From: Acanthosepion esculentum
Taxonomy: Eukaryota; Mollusca; Cephalopoda; Sepiida; Sepiidae
NCBI GenBank assembly: GCA_964036315.1
Contig: OZ038495.1
Location: 23,042,621-23,106,620, forward strand
Direction: 5' to 3'
Length of the DNA: 64,000 nucleotides
The translations under genes were made by a program, and so were the position numbers. The notes beneath the pieces were generated by a model, which saw only the letters and a list, made by a program, of their open reading frames with translations, was not told the DNA's origin and searched no databases. Within the stretch, counting starts at the first letter, position 1. Each line of letters starts with the position of its first letter. Positions 33,006 through 43,979 of this stretch are shown piece after piece.

Positions 33006-33373
33006 TGTCTGAGAATTAAAAGAGCTGGGTTTTCTGTGGACCTTCTGGACAGTATAAGTAACTTCAGTAGGTACAGCAGAATAAAAACATTAACAATTTC
33101 TAAAAGGGAAATTTTTCCATTAATAAATTAAAGATCTAAGTTGGTGGCCTAAATAATAAACAATTTTAGTAGCTGCTAAAGATTAACAGATTGTTAAACA
33201 AAGGTAATTAGAAATGTGAATGATTCAGTAAATTGCCAATATTATGTCATCTGAAGGTAGAAATGGAAAAATTGAAAAAAAAAAATATTAAGAAAACATT
33301 GTAAAAAGTCAGAGAAATACAAATGATGATCAGTGATGATAGGATTAGGAAGTCATCATACTGTAATTCTTAC

Positions 33374-33546
33374 CTGTTGGAGAACTCCAAGTCCGTGCTT
33401 GTTGTAAGCACATTAAGTGTACTTGGGCTGTTCCGGCTATTAATAGGTTCATCCTTTTTAGGAATATCTAACACAGCAGTTTTGGTTGTCATGGCCGGCC
33501 CGTCAGTAGCATTGTATTCTGGAAGAATGTTCCTTTCTAATGTCAT
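33374..33546 (-). CDS. MAP3K12/MAP3K13 (DLK/LZK): MAP3K12/13 (DLK/LZK) coding exon 1, initiator exon
   Basis: On the minus strand ATG at 33546-33544 opens 57 codons plus AG, ending at a strong donor (CAACAG|GTAAGA). The protein starts MTLERNILPEYNATDGPAMT and ends STDLEFSN, then Ser58 across the junction. It is polar with no signal peptide or membrane segment, as expected for the cytosolic N-terminus of this kinase. The start is chosen because A is at -3, an in-frame TAA lies at 33558-33556, and the acceptor lies only 18 nt upstream. The residues themselves are not a conserved signature; membership rests on exact phase with exon 2 and the similar position of the VLQL segment in vertebrate DLK. 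The plus-strand 78-codon frame over the same bases is its shadow. Confidence 0.85.
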
Positions 33547-33567
33547 GATTGATATTTAAACTACCTG
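33547..33567 (-). promoter_or_regulatory. Last 18 nt of 5' UTR and its acceptor
   Basis: The sense strand reads a T-rich tract and CAATATCTTTGCAG, with AG at 33566-33565, then GTAGTTTAAATATCAATC before ATG. The UTR is thus split by an intron, and the promoter lies upstream (higher coordinates), in or beyond this window. Confidence 0.75.
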
Positions 33568-35030
33568 CAAAGATATTGGGTGAAAAAAAAAAAATGACAA
33601 AATTTAAAAAGACATCACTGGATTGATTCAAGTGAATATAATCAAGAATCAAAATTTTATGTTTTATTTATGATTAATTAGTTCTCCACACTGCAAATTA
33701 ATCATAAATTGAATCATGTTTAAGTGACTATTGAAAACAACAAAAAAAAACAACTCACACCTGTTTCACATTAAATGGAGCTCAGATGAGATGAAAAATC
33801 AAGACTGCCAACATATTTGATATATTGTTATCTATATCATTATCTGAATTGTCTGCAATTAACTTGTTTACATTAATGCAAATATATATTTTACAAATAT
33901 CCTACTTTTAGATAAACCTTTCAGAAAAAAAAAATCTAAATATCTGTTATGGTATTTACTCTGGTACAAGGTTACAACTGAGGAGAAAACTCAATATGGA
34001 TCAAACTCTCTACACAATACTAATGGTCAAATATGGTCAACTAATTGCTTCACAATGGAATACGCTCTGTAACATCTCATAAAATGGAATTCTTCTCAAA
34101 AAATTCTTCTAAACTAAATAGCACAAAGTGCAAACATTGACCAAATTTTATTTCAAACCACAAAGTAATTGTTGTTTAGGGGACTTTAGACTTTGTGTAT
34201 GAATATCGGACACACAAAAAAAACCTTATCTAATAAAAAATATAGGCACACATTTTTAAATTTCAATCAAGGCAAAACATTTCAATGTTAATAATGTCTC
34301 AGTTTTTCCGGGTTTACAAAATAATCTAACTAAATATAGAACAGTGTATTGCTTACAGTAATGAAACAATCATGTACAAATAAAAGAAAAATAACAAAAA
34401 AAAGATATTTTCTGTGAAAATGGAACAGATGAACTAAAAAGGAAATGTTTGCATGACTGACTGTTGTTTGCTCTTAGCAATCATTAAGTCTCTGAGAATA
34501 TGCGAATGTCAGTGAAAGTAATTAATATTTCTTTTTTATTCTCCTTCTCAGTCTAAGAAGTTCTACAAAATAATTGAAAAGCAGAATTGTAGATAATGAG
34601 AAACTTTTTCAGAGGGACAAGAATAAATGGATTTGATTCTGACAAATGTAGTTTCTGTTTTGAGTTGATTATTAAATCAAGAAAGTAAATTATTGGTGTC
34701 TGAGATAGGGAAACTTTTTTTTTCCTGACAAAGTAAGGAGTAAAATACAAATTACAAAATAAGAACATGAAACAAGAAAAGAAAAAAGAGGTGAAAAAAA
34801 GAAAAGAAAAATCCCTCAATATCTAAAGAGATGCATAAATGTTATAAAACAAAAAGTTTCTGTGACCAAGTATTTTCTATTCTCTCTTTAAGTGCCATAA
34901 ATTTTCAAGACACAATCATGTCTCTCCACATCTTTTTTTTTTTTATATCTAAACTGTAAATGATTGTTATTGAGAAAGTCAATGCAGTGGTTTCTTGTTG
35001 CTTTCTCCATGATTTTGAATTCATTTGTGC
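33568..35030. other. Upstream UTR intron, nothing recognised
   Basis: AT-rich sequence with several A runs. No exon, promoter motif or named repeat is supported. Confidence 0.5.
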
Positions 35031-35034
35031 TTCC

Positions 35035-35202
35035 AGATTGGTGATCAACCAAAGCAAGTGAGCCCAGTCAGTCCAGCTATTTAACCCATAGTTGAGAGAG
35101 AGAAGAAATAGATTCATGCCTTTTATGTGAAAAGAATGCAAACTGTCTCAACTGGAATTTGAACTCTGTTCATCAATTTCATTTTCCATGCAGCTAACTA
35201 CC

Positions 35203-35205
<3 letters not shown>
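35035..35205 (-). mobile_element. SINE-C copy lacking the 5S head, minus orientation
   Basis: The minus strand reads AGTTAGCTGCATGGAAAATG (tRNA-like), GAGTTCAAATTCCAGTTGAG (B box), then body parts CTCAACTATGGGTTAAATAG, GGACTGACTGGGCTCACTTG and CTTTGGTTGATCACCAATCT. It is followed at once by a (TA)n tract. Confidence 0.72.

Positions 35206-35282
<77 letters not shown>
35206..35282. repeat. (TA)n microsatellite
   Basis: About 38 TA units with one G. Confidence 0.95.
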
Positions 35283-35284
<2 letters not shown>

Positions 35285-35285
<1 letters not shown>

Positions 35286-36550
35286 TGTTAATCTCCAAAT
35301 AAAAGTGTAAATATCTTTTGGTGATTTTTTTTTAAATGTGAAAGACTAATGGAGAGTTACATTTTAAGTGCTTCTTTAATATTTTAGTTTCATGCTGGAA
35401 AATTTTTTCTCTTGTAGATGATTATGTGAAATGGTGTACATCTGTAACAATAGGAATCGCTTATGTAATAAATTCAAGCAAAGTGTGAGAACAGAGTAAA
35501 AATATCACTTTTTCAAAAAAATAATTCTATGTAAAATCTGAACCTTTTAGAGAATCAGAAAAAAAACACTTACACTTAAATCTCTAAGAGTGGAGATATG
35601 AATATCTTTTTTGCTTTGTAAATATAATAAAAATAGTTTCAAGTTTCTTCAATTATTTGGGAATACAGCCTCTTAGCAATGTGATTCTCACCAAATATTT
35701 TACTACATTTCTGTGAAAAAAAATATGACTGAATAATGGGGTTATTTATTGTTCCCAAATGAGTTAAAGAAAGAAAGAAAAAAAAACAGACAGAAAAAAA
35801 AAAAAATAGACAGAAAAAACAAACAAACCCTCCAGCATTTTTTGAAATGACTCTTTCAATAGATTTTCCAAAATAATTTCATATAATATTTTTTCATAAT
35901 TTCATATAATATTTTTCTTTACTTCATTTGGGAGCAAGGATATGTGTATAATTTAATGTTAACATATATCAAGATAAAAAGTAACAAAAACAAGCAAAAG
36001 AAGGCAAAATGTTATTATTTTTCTTTGAAATAAAAAATAATAGACAAAGAAGAAATTTAAAAAAAATCATCTACAACTTTCAATCTAATGGAGTTTTATG
36101 TCTATTGATGGTAAAGGTAAAATACTCAAATACAAATACTTTTGAACATCAAAAAAAATTTACAACTACTTTTGAACATCAAAAAAATTTACAACTGATA
36201 ATCTTTTAGCTATTAGGGTAGTTTTTATATTTTTATGAACAACTGATTTCAATGAAAAAAAGAACAAGTTAAAAATATAAAAAAACACCCAAGAACAAAA
36301 TTATCACTGCCTGGAGAGTTATAGGAGAATGTTTTGCTCATGTCCTCACTCACACATTCTCTCCTCTGTCAATGATCATGGTTGGTACACCAGGGTCAAG
36401 ACAAAGCAGAGGGATATGAATTCATGCCTTCCCCAAGAATATTAATATTGAATGAAATGAAACAACTTCTGACAACTTTTAAACATGGTTTGCTAACTCT
36501 ATTTTCTGTACACATAACTGTACTACTGCTATTATTAATATAACACACAT

Positions 36551-36555
<5 letters not shown>
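35285..36555. other. Slippage repeats in AT-rich sequence
   Basis: A-rich tract with GACAGAAAAA units (35762-35826), a duplicated TTTCATATAATATTTTT (35877-35919), and a tandem copy of ACTTTTGAACATCAAAAAAA with TTTACA (36138-36196). No gene is seen. 36390-36440 weakly resembles the SINE-C body. Confidence 0.55.

Positions 36556-36610
<55 letters not shown>
36556..36610. repeat. (TA)n(GT)n microsatellite
   Basis: About 33 bp TA then about 22 bp GT. Confidence 0.95.
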
Positions 36611-36816
36611 TTGGGCAGCAACGTTTCTTATAAACATGTTTTGTTGAATATGACAGACAAAGAAAATTTGATGAATTGTTTTATTTAGTTTTTCAAACAT
36701 TCTTCTGTTTGGGGGAAGTAAGGGAGTGCAAAAATTGTCTGTACTGTCCATTGTTCCAAGCACTTTTCATCACTTCAGCCATTTTCAAGAGAGGGTTTTT
36801 TTTTTAGGTGTTGTTT

Positions 36817-36822
36817 CTTTCT

Positions 36823-36876
<54 letters not shown>

Positions 36877-36881
36877 AGAAA
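36817..36881. repeat. (TA)n tract inside a perfect palindrome
   Basis: TTTCTCTTA precedes and TAAGAGAAA follows about 50 bp of TA, so the whole 65 bp is self-complementary. Confidence 0.85.
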
Positions 36882-37016
36882 GTGAACATAGAAGTCAACA
36901 CTTAGAGGCAACAGTCTGTTTCATGCTAGACACAATTGTCAGGCCACCAATTGTGATGATTGCATCTAGCATGAAACAGACTGTCGCCTCTAAGTGTTGA
37001 CTTCTATGTTCACTTT
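36879..37016. mobile_element. Fold-back element, 52-bp arms
   Basis: 36879-36930 (AAAGTGAACATAGAAGTCAA ... CATGCTAGA) is the reverse complement of 36965-37016, with one mismatch (GCAAC/GCGAC). The 34-nt centre itself has CACAATTG...CAATTGTG. It abuts the (TA)n palindrome on its left. No coding sequence. Class unknown: a fold-back MITE or an inverted duplication. Confidence 0.8.
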
Positions 37017-37088
37017 TAGATTTACACACACTCTATTTCTGATATTAAGCATTGATAAATATAGCACACCTTAAGACTATATTTCTTC

Positions 37089-37089
<1 letters not shown>

Positions 37090-37131
<42 letters not shown>

Positions 37132-37344
37132 AAATTCATGCATTGTATTCAATTATTGTTTACTGCAAAGTATACAAACACCTTAAATGTAGAGATAAAA
37201 TGTTCAATATTCAGTTTCTCACCCATACTTTCTGTATATTGATTGTAATGTGATGATTAGATAGATTTGGAGAGGTTGAGAGAAAAAGTGTAGCTTATAA
37301 TTCATCAGATGCATTACTCTCTCTCTCTCTCTCTCTCTCACACA

Positions 37345-37394
<50 letters not shown>
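37090..37394. repeat. (TA)n and (CT)n(CA)n(TA)n microsatellites
   Basis: (TA)n at 37090-37130; (CT)n at 37317-37339, (CA)n at 37340-37348 and (TA)n to 37393. Between them is AT-rich sequence without features. Confidence 0.9.
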
Positions 37395-37395
<1 letters not shown>

Positions 37396-38220
37396 TGGCA
37401 AGTATACCTCCAAACTAGTTTTGTTAAATTCAACCAACAAGATATGCATTTACTTTTTCTATTGTAATTTTACAATTTTTGAATAATATATACATGAGGA
37501 TCAAAATTAAGGATCAACTGTCTGAAATACATGTTTTGTTCTGTTACTGTTCAAATAATTTTGGTCATCTCAGTCATTATCGAGAACTGGTATTGTCAGT
37601 GTGGTAGACAAGATTTTGTTGACTACATACATCCTGGCATTTTTGCGGAACATTGGGATTCAAATTAAACCAAAGTGACATAATGTTCAAAATAGTTACA
37701 CAACTAGATTGTACCAGAAAAATATTTATAAAATATTTATACATATTATTTTATACACATTAAATATTTTATAAATACTTCAAAACTGTTTGCTGTGCTG
37801 AAATTTGGGTTATTTCTTTTGTATTATAATAGTTTCCATACTGACAGAACCCAGTTTTTGATGACTGAGACAGTCAAAAACAATTAAACAAAAACAGAAC
37901 AAAACATGAACTTTGGATAATTTATCCACAATTCCAGTCCTGATGTTCAGCATCTTATCTGAAAATTGGGAAAAAAATAAAATATTAAACATAATCCTTG
38001 AAAATGACTAACAGTTTAACTGAAAGTGCTCAGAACAAACAAACATTTTGAGAATTTTTACAGTCATTAAGTTCAGAAAAGAAGATACTTGTATGTATAC
38101 AAGAAAAATATTATAAAAAAAACTAAACAAGAATACTTTGTTAGTCTTGTTCAACAAGATATGTATTAAAGAGGGTTTGTTGCCCAAATACACAACTATG
38201 TGTCTGTGTATGTGAATATG
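37395..38220. other. No recognised element
   Basis: AT-rich sequence; nothing supported. Confidence 0.5.
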
Positions 38221-38224
38221 TATT

Positions 38225-38350
38225 TTTTATTTTAAAGTGTTTATTACATCTATCAGTCTAAACATTCATGAGAATATGCTTTCCAGCAAGGACCAAATTT
38301 GCATCCATTTTGTAGCAGAAACCACAATTTGATCGGTCATAATTTATTAG
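38225..38350 (-). mobile_element. SINE-B fragment, minus orientation
   Basis: The minus strand reads TTGTGGTTTCTGCTACAAAA, GGATGCAAATTTGGTCCTTG (B-box region) and GAAAGCATATTCTCATGAAT, matching the head-body junction of SINE-B. Confidence 0.55.
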
Positions 38351-38518
38351 TCGCCAGTGACAATTTCACACTTCAATACAATCCTCAGATTAAGTGTGTC
38401 TGCTTCTTCAGCAGATTGTATATAACCCTAAGCATTATCCCTAAACAAAAGAATTGAGAATTGTCAGTTTCTTCTTCCTCCACTTGTCTTATTCCCTCAA
38501 TAACCTATATACAGTCTA

Positions 38519-38520
<2 letters not shown>

Positions 38521-38576
<56 letters not shown>

Positions 38577-38608
38577 GCACGTGAGCACACACACACACAC
38601 ACACACAC
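38521..38608. repeat. (TA)n and (CA)n microsatellites
   Basis: TA at 38521-38573, CA at 38586-38608, separated by AAACGCACGTGAG. Confidence 0.95.
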
Positions 38609-38799
38609 TTCAGTAAAAAAATAGTGGTACTTGGCCTGATAATTGCACTGAAGCATAAAACTGACAGTAACCATGCAGTATTGATTCTTATGTCCACACA
38701 TTCACACAAAGTTAGAAGTTGTGAACTAAAAACACTATACTTGTGAATTGTTCTGAGATTAAAGGTGACTTGTTGATTTGAGTAACCAGGGAATTCTGA

Positions 38800-39000
38800 A
38801 CTTAAAAACTGTTATTTAATCTATGGGGAGAGATTGTTCTCATTCCTTTGTCCATATCTAAGGATATCTCGTCTTGTTCTTATTTAGTACTGCTCACTTA
38901 TTGCTTACCCAATTTCCACTAAATTCAAGCACACACTGCTTTGTCTAGGGATTGAACTTGCAATTGCTATGTCTCCAAATTCTCTGAACATGGACAGCAG
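38800..39000 (-). mobile_element. SINE-A-like copy, minus orientation
   Basis: Same subfamily as 24025-24400. The minus strand has GCAAGTTCAATCCCTAGACA (B box), AGTAAGCGATAAG-like linker (GCAATAAGTGAGCAGTACTA), GACGAGATATCCTTAGATAT and CTCCCCATAGATTAAATAAC. Confidence 0.65.
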
Positions 39001-40190
39001 AATTGGAACAATTTACCCTTGTAGATTACATAAACAGTTTGTGTCTAAATAACATAAGTAAGTATAAAAGCTTATTTGCAATCACAGGACTGAAATTTTC
39101 ATACACAAGAGTCATTTTTCCACACATGGTAGCCCTGTAGAGGTTCAATGTTTTTTTGTTTTTTTTTAGTACAAGTTAAAATGTATTTTTAACTTCCCTA
39201 CAGCAGAAATGATAAGTAATGATGGAAAAAGAAGAATCATGATCAATTTGGGTTTATGATGAAATAGAAAAGACTTTAAAAAATTAATAAAAAAAAAAAA
39301 TTTTCAATAGTGAATTCATAATTGGGCAACTTTATTCTTCTCTCGATATAGAAATTGAATGAGGTCTAGCTTTTGGGAATGTGATTGAGCAGAGAATTTC
39401 CTCCGACTGTTTCTCAATTAAACCACCCTAAAATAGGACTTTAGAATTTAATTATTTGCTTCAAGTCCTGGAACAGTGTAAATTTTATTACAGTTCATGA
39501 TTGAATTTTGAAGACAACTTATAAACATTATCCAGTGCCTATACAATAACTTTAAGTATTGATTTATTTCAATATAAAACAACGAGAAATGGTAATTAGG
39601 TTTTCTATAGCTGGTATGAATCAATGCTAGCAAATTAATTCAGTTATGTTTCTGTTAATACAAATTGATTGTTGCATAGACAAGAAAATTAGTTGCATCT
39701 AAATTAAAATGAAAAAATCTCAGCTTGCAGAAGCCTGACATAATATTATTATGAAGATTCAAAGATTTTACAAGTTTTTTTTATACAATCAGGGCTGATA
39801 TCATGGTTTGGATTGAAAATGAAGAAAAATTTAAGTTTCTTAAACATGAAATTTCTGATTTTGTTTTAAGTAGGATATATGTTTTAAAACATTAACATAT
39901 TTTAAAATTTTATTTTACTTTTAAATTACTTATTTACAGTCCAGTTATAGGTTAATTCTGTCAATTTTTACAATCTTTGTTCCTTAATAGTCATTACATT
40001 TGCATATATATTTTATACATTAAATGTAATTATTAATATGGGACAGAGGTAATAATACTATTTTAAGTAAATGTGAACAACAATGTGAATGCATTATTTT
40101 TTTTAGTATTTTCCTAATATTATCAGGCGGGGAAAATTGCTTTTTTGAACCATAAACTTTGAAATGTTATTGATTGATGCATTGATTTGT
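39001..40190. other. No recognised element
   Basis: AT-rich sequence with A and T runs; nothing supported. Confidence 0.5.
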
Positions 40191-40194
40191 TTTT

Positions 40195-40520
40195 ATGGAT
40201 TATCAATCTTTTGCAGGTTATTTAAAGCCAGAAAATATTTTAAAATTGTATGAACGTTTTAGGTCTAATAATTATATACTGATACAAGGCCTACAAATTA
40301 ACCCATAGCAAGTAACACTCTATTCTGGCTTCTTGCTTTCCAATGAACTTTGATCTTCAAAAGTTTAAATGCAATGCCAATTATCATCTTGTCTCCTCTT
40401 TTATTGTCCTATATTGTCTTAATGTTTTTTTGTTTTTTTTTTAGATTCTTTCACTCTCAGTAACCCTTCTCTCTTAGTGACTTTATTGCCTTGTTTGGGG
40501 TGAGAAGATTTTAAAAAAAA
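40195..40520 (+). mobile_element. LINE-L 3' end after a small repeat
   Basis: 40195-40240 repeats the TATGGATTATCAATCTTTTGCAG/TTATTTAAAG motif seen near 14610 and 17110. From 40310 the LINE-L end follows: ACTCTATTCTGGCTTCTTGC, AACTTTGATCTTCAAAAGTT, CTCAGTAACCCTTCTCTCTT, GACTTTATTGCCTTGTTTGG, GGTGAGA. Confidence 0.7.
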
Positions 40521-40679
40521 TTTAATACACACAAAATTACAATCTGTATTATCATCATCTATATATTTTTGTAAAGACAAATTTATATTTTGAATAGCTA
40601 TAGAAAAAAAACAATGAGCTTTTTACTACCAGACACATATACATATATATCTATATCAAGTGGTTAAAATTTAATATGT

Positions 40680-40960
40680 GCTTAGACTTCACAAGCCGTC
40701 CTCCCAAGTAATAGGTGGGAGATATGGTCATTAGCTGGTGCCTGAGGCATGCCCAAAAGGGCAGGTGCTAAGGAAGCATGACCAATTCTTGTCCCCAGCT
40801 CATGTATACAGGGGCTCCAACATTAAACTTGACCTTGTGTCACATTCTGTTCAAGTGAGTATGCAGATAAATACTGACACACATTACATATATGAGGGGG
40901 TGCTGAAAAGTTCTTGGTTTGACTAAGTAGGGATTCTTAAAAAGATTTATGCTTAAACAG
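40680..40960 (+). mobile_element. GC-richer repeat and possible mariner-type end
   Basis: 40690-40840 (GTCCTCCCAAGTAATAGGTG, GCATGCCCAAAAGGGCAGGT, CATGTATACAGGGGCTCCAA) is GC-richer than its surroundings and looks like a repeat of unknown class. At 40893-40920 ATGAGGGGGTGCTGAAAAGT resembles a mariner-type terminal repeat. A related GGGGGTGATGAAAAATC lies at 42537. Confidence 0.35.
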
Positions 40961-41250
40961 ATTTTGGGAAATGCATTTGGCTGATAATTTTTTCAGTTTT
41001 CCTTTATAGGAAACTAAACAAATACTTTAAATTGTGTGAACATTCACAGTTAAAGGCTCAGGATATAATAATAATAATAATAAGGAATAATTCAGAAATT
41101 GAGAGGATTGATTTCTTAATGCTATTTTTTATAATAAAACCTCTTAATTTGCAGATTGTTTTACTGTTGAAATAGCTCAAAGTAACCATTCTAATAGTTT
41201 CTCTCCACTCATCTGGGAGAACTCTTCCAGTTTCTTGAATCCCTATCTTA

Positions 41251-41530
41251 AGTCTATATCATGTTGAAACAGTGGTTCTTGTATGATCACTGAAGTTAAG
41301 CAATGTCAAGCCTGGTCAGTACCTAGATGAGTAACTGCTTGGGAATACCAGTTGCTGTAAGCTTGGATGTGCAGGTGGTGTAATGGATAATGGCTAGGAA
41401 TTGTTAATTGGAAAGCAGAGTTCCAGTTTGGTTCATTATATTAACTTTTATACACAAGTGCCCTTGGGAAAGGTATGAATTAACCTCTTTATCCCACCGG
41501 CTATGAATTGATTAGTAGGACTTGTATCAC
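41251..41530 (+). mobile_element. SINE-C copy, plus orientation, with 5S head
   Basis: The 5S-like head is 41251-41366: TATATCATGTTGAAAC, TGATCACTGAAGTTAAGCAA, GCCTGGTCAGTACCTAGATG, TGGGAATACCAGTTGCTGTA, AGCTT. The tRNA-like part follows (AGGTGGTGTAATGGATAATG GCT; GAGTTCCAGTTTGG), then part of the body (TACACAAGTGCCCTTGGGAA, AGGTATGAATTAACCTC). This is the best plus-strand example. Confidence 0.88.
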
Positions 41531-41583
41531 TAAATAATTATCTCAAAAAGAAAAGAAAAGAAAAAAAAAATTCTGCCTTTTTT

Positions 41584-41905
41584 TTGAACCTGCATCCCCT
41601 ATGGGGAACTGTCATTGGATCTGATGTGCCTGACCGCTGTTCAAAAGGCACTATTCAGTCTTTGTTTGACCAGAAGTCCTATGTTGTCAAGCAATCAAAC
41701 ATATCAGATCCAATGACAGTTCCTCATAGGGAATGCAAGTTCAAATCCTTCCAGAGAATAATTTTCTGGCAAGATTTCTCAGATATTAAGGTTGGTAGAT
41801 GTAGTTGGATAAAAAATACTGTTTAATTAAAAAACAGAGCTTCTACTTAAATATGAATATCCATAAAAAATTATGTTTAAACAAAATAAATTAAAAATAA
41901 CAATA
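41584..41905 (+). mobile_element. SINE-B with an inverted extra head
   Basis: 41584-41640 (TTGAACCTGCATCCCCTATG, GGGAACTGTCATTGGATCTG) is the reverse complement of 41688-41744 (CAGATCCAATGACAGTTCCT, CATAGGGAATGCAAGTTCAA). The plus copy then continues with the body: CCAGAGAATAATTTTCTGGC, GATGTAGTTGGATAAAAAAT, ACTGTTTAATTAAAAAACAG, AGCTTCTACTTAAATATGAA. Confidence 0.75.
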
Positions 41906-42007
41906 TGTCAGATTTAATCCATTTCTTAAACATAAATTGTTTTTGTTTACATTAGGATACGATACAGAGCAGATATGGATATTTCAAGAATCGGCAGAAA
42001 CCTCTGT

Positions 42008-42275
42008 GTTCAAAAGCACTATTCAAGCTTTGTTTGACTGGAAGTCCTATGTGACAAAGCAGTCAGACATGTCAGATCCAATGACAGTTTACATAGGGGA
42101 TGCAGGTTCGAATACTACCAGAGGATACATATTTTTCTGACAAGATTTATTGAATACTTAGGCCAGTAGACATAGTTGGATGAAAAATAGTGTTTAATTA
42201 AAAAACAGAGCTTCTACTCTAATATGCGTATCCATCACAAATAACATTTAAACAAAATAAATTAAAAATAATATA
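42008..42275 (+). mobile_element. SINE-B copy, direct neighbour of the previous one
   Basis: Collinear with 41638-41905 over the whole length: CAAAAGCACTATTCAAGCTT, GTCAGATCCAATGACAGTTT, B box GCAGGTTCGAATACTACC, TGTTTAATTAAAAAACAGAG, TTAAACAAAATAAATTAAAA. It keeps a better B box than the first copy. A (CA)n(TA)n tract follows. Confidence 0.8.
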
Positions 42276-42276
42276 C

Positions 42277-42277
<1 letters not shown>

Positions 42278-42343
<66 letters not shown>

Positions 42344-42519
42344 GTGTGTTTGTTTCTAAAAAATTAATGGATTTATTTTCAATCTAACATTTTTATTACT
42401 TTAAACACTATTATAATGGATACTCTGTATTTGAAGCAGACTGCTCATTTTTATTTATTAAATTGGGATGTCTATTTCAAATATAGAGAACCTACTATAA
42501 TAGTGTTTGAAGTAATAAA
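42278..42519. repeat. (CA)n(TA)n tract and an inverted repeat
   Basis: CA then TA to 42340. After it, 42392-42435 (TTTATTACTTTAAACACTAT ... TATTTGAA) pairs with 42476-42519 (TTCAAATATAGAG ... AGTGTTTGAAGTAATAAA): 44-nt arms, about 84% complementary, with a 40-nt loop. The TTTCAAATA...AGA text also occurs in the SINE-B tail at 30.87 kb. Confidence 0.75.
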
Positions 42520-43975
42520 TATATAACACATATACAAGGGGGTGATGAAAAATCCTAAACCTGATCCACTTGCCAAAATCAGTATTTTAATAGCCAAACA
42601 GCAGGACATTGACTATGGAAATTTGGTCAGGCTGATAACTTTGCAGTATTTGTGTGTATGCCTCCATATAAAATATGTGCTTATGACCATGACAAAGAAA
42701 TTTATCAAAAATGATTTAATGTCTTGTGAATAAATTATTTTGCACTAAAATAATAAGTATTAAATCCATTTTCTAAATTTTGATGACATACAAGTTGCTA
42801 GTTATAGAATGATTGAGTTCAATCCACAATTAATAAAGAAATGTACAAATTACAATGCTTACAAAATCAGTTACTTTTTTTAAAAGAAAAAGCAGGAATT
42901 ATTGTTTTTTTTTTCTGGTCCAATAATTAAGATGCTTTATAAAATATGAAATTTTAAATTAAATTTGCAAATATTACAGATGCATTGCTAACTGCATATT
43001 ATTAAGTTCAAACAATAGAATAACAAAGCTATACTACATATATTTAATAAACATCTTTGTTAGAAAATTTTAATAAAATTCTTACAAATTTATAACTTGT
43101 AGTCTCTAAGTAGAAGAATAGACAGGACATTTAAAATAGAAGAATTTTGTATATTTTAATAAAAAAAAAATGATTTTGAAAAAACAGTATTTATTTTTCT
43201 ATAATGCTCTCCAACAAAAAGAAAATGTATTCCTTTTTTTATACTATCCCCAGTTACATGGCATCATTATAACTGGGAAACTGATCACTGGGGGGTTGAG
43301 CAGAGATGAATCGCATCAGGAATGAAGAAAAAACATGTCTTAGAGAGCAGCAAATGGAGTAGATGATTCACTAAAACAAAATCTTCATAAAAGTAGCAAA
43401 TAATAGCATTTATCTTAAGAAAGGAGTAAATTTTGGTATGGAAGCCTTGTATATCAAGGCAAAGTATCTCAAAGTGACACTAGTATTTGATTTGTACAAA
43501 ACTGCATAAAGAATAAGCAGCCAAAAACTGTATTTGGTCTGCCAGCTCCCAACTCCATTCCACCTGCACTATACATGCATGCACACATTGTGCTAATGTG
43601 TTGCACTATGCGTCAGTCTGGATACAATAACTGCTATGTGGAAGGACTAGACCTAAAAATGAATGTCGAGTCCTGTATCAAATTAATACACAGGGAAGTT
43701 CTATTTATAACTGGTAGTCAATGGTCAAATAGCGAGCACTACTTTTGGACACTCAATATTGCAATAGCAACAAGCAATCGCATTCCTCATTATAAGCCTC
43801 TTTTTTTACATTTTTTTCTGGTTTTATTACAAGCAAACTAAATCATGTTTTTCCAGAGAAGAGAAAAAAATTCCATCATCAAAAGTAGAAAAATAAATTT
43901 GCTGGACTCCTATCTGGATTCAGGCAAAATCATAATCTGATCCTCCTATTATCTTTCTGTGACCCTCCCCAATTG
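42520..43975. other. No firm element
   Basis: AT-rich sequence. 43500-43760 is somewhat richer in G+C and holds an 88-codon plus frame (43575-43841) without motif. I see no splice or promoter evidence for a 5' exon of the kinase gene. Confidence 0.45.
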
Positions 43976-43979
43976 TTTT

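Noticed and set aside
33323..33559. 78-codon plus-strand frame
   Set aside because: It is the antisense shadow of the MAP3K12/13 initiator exon, which has splice sites, phase agreement and start context.
43575..43841. 88-codon plus frame as an exon
   Set aside because: No family motif and no convincing acceptor/donor pair around it.
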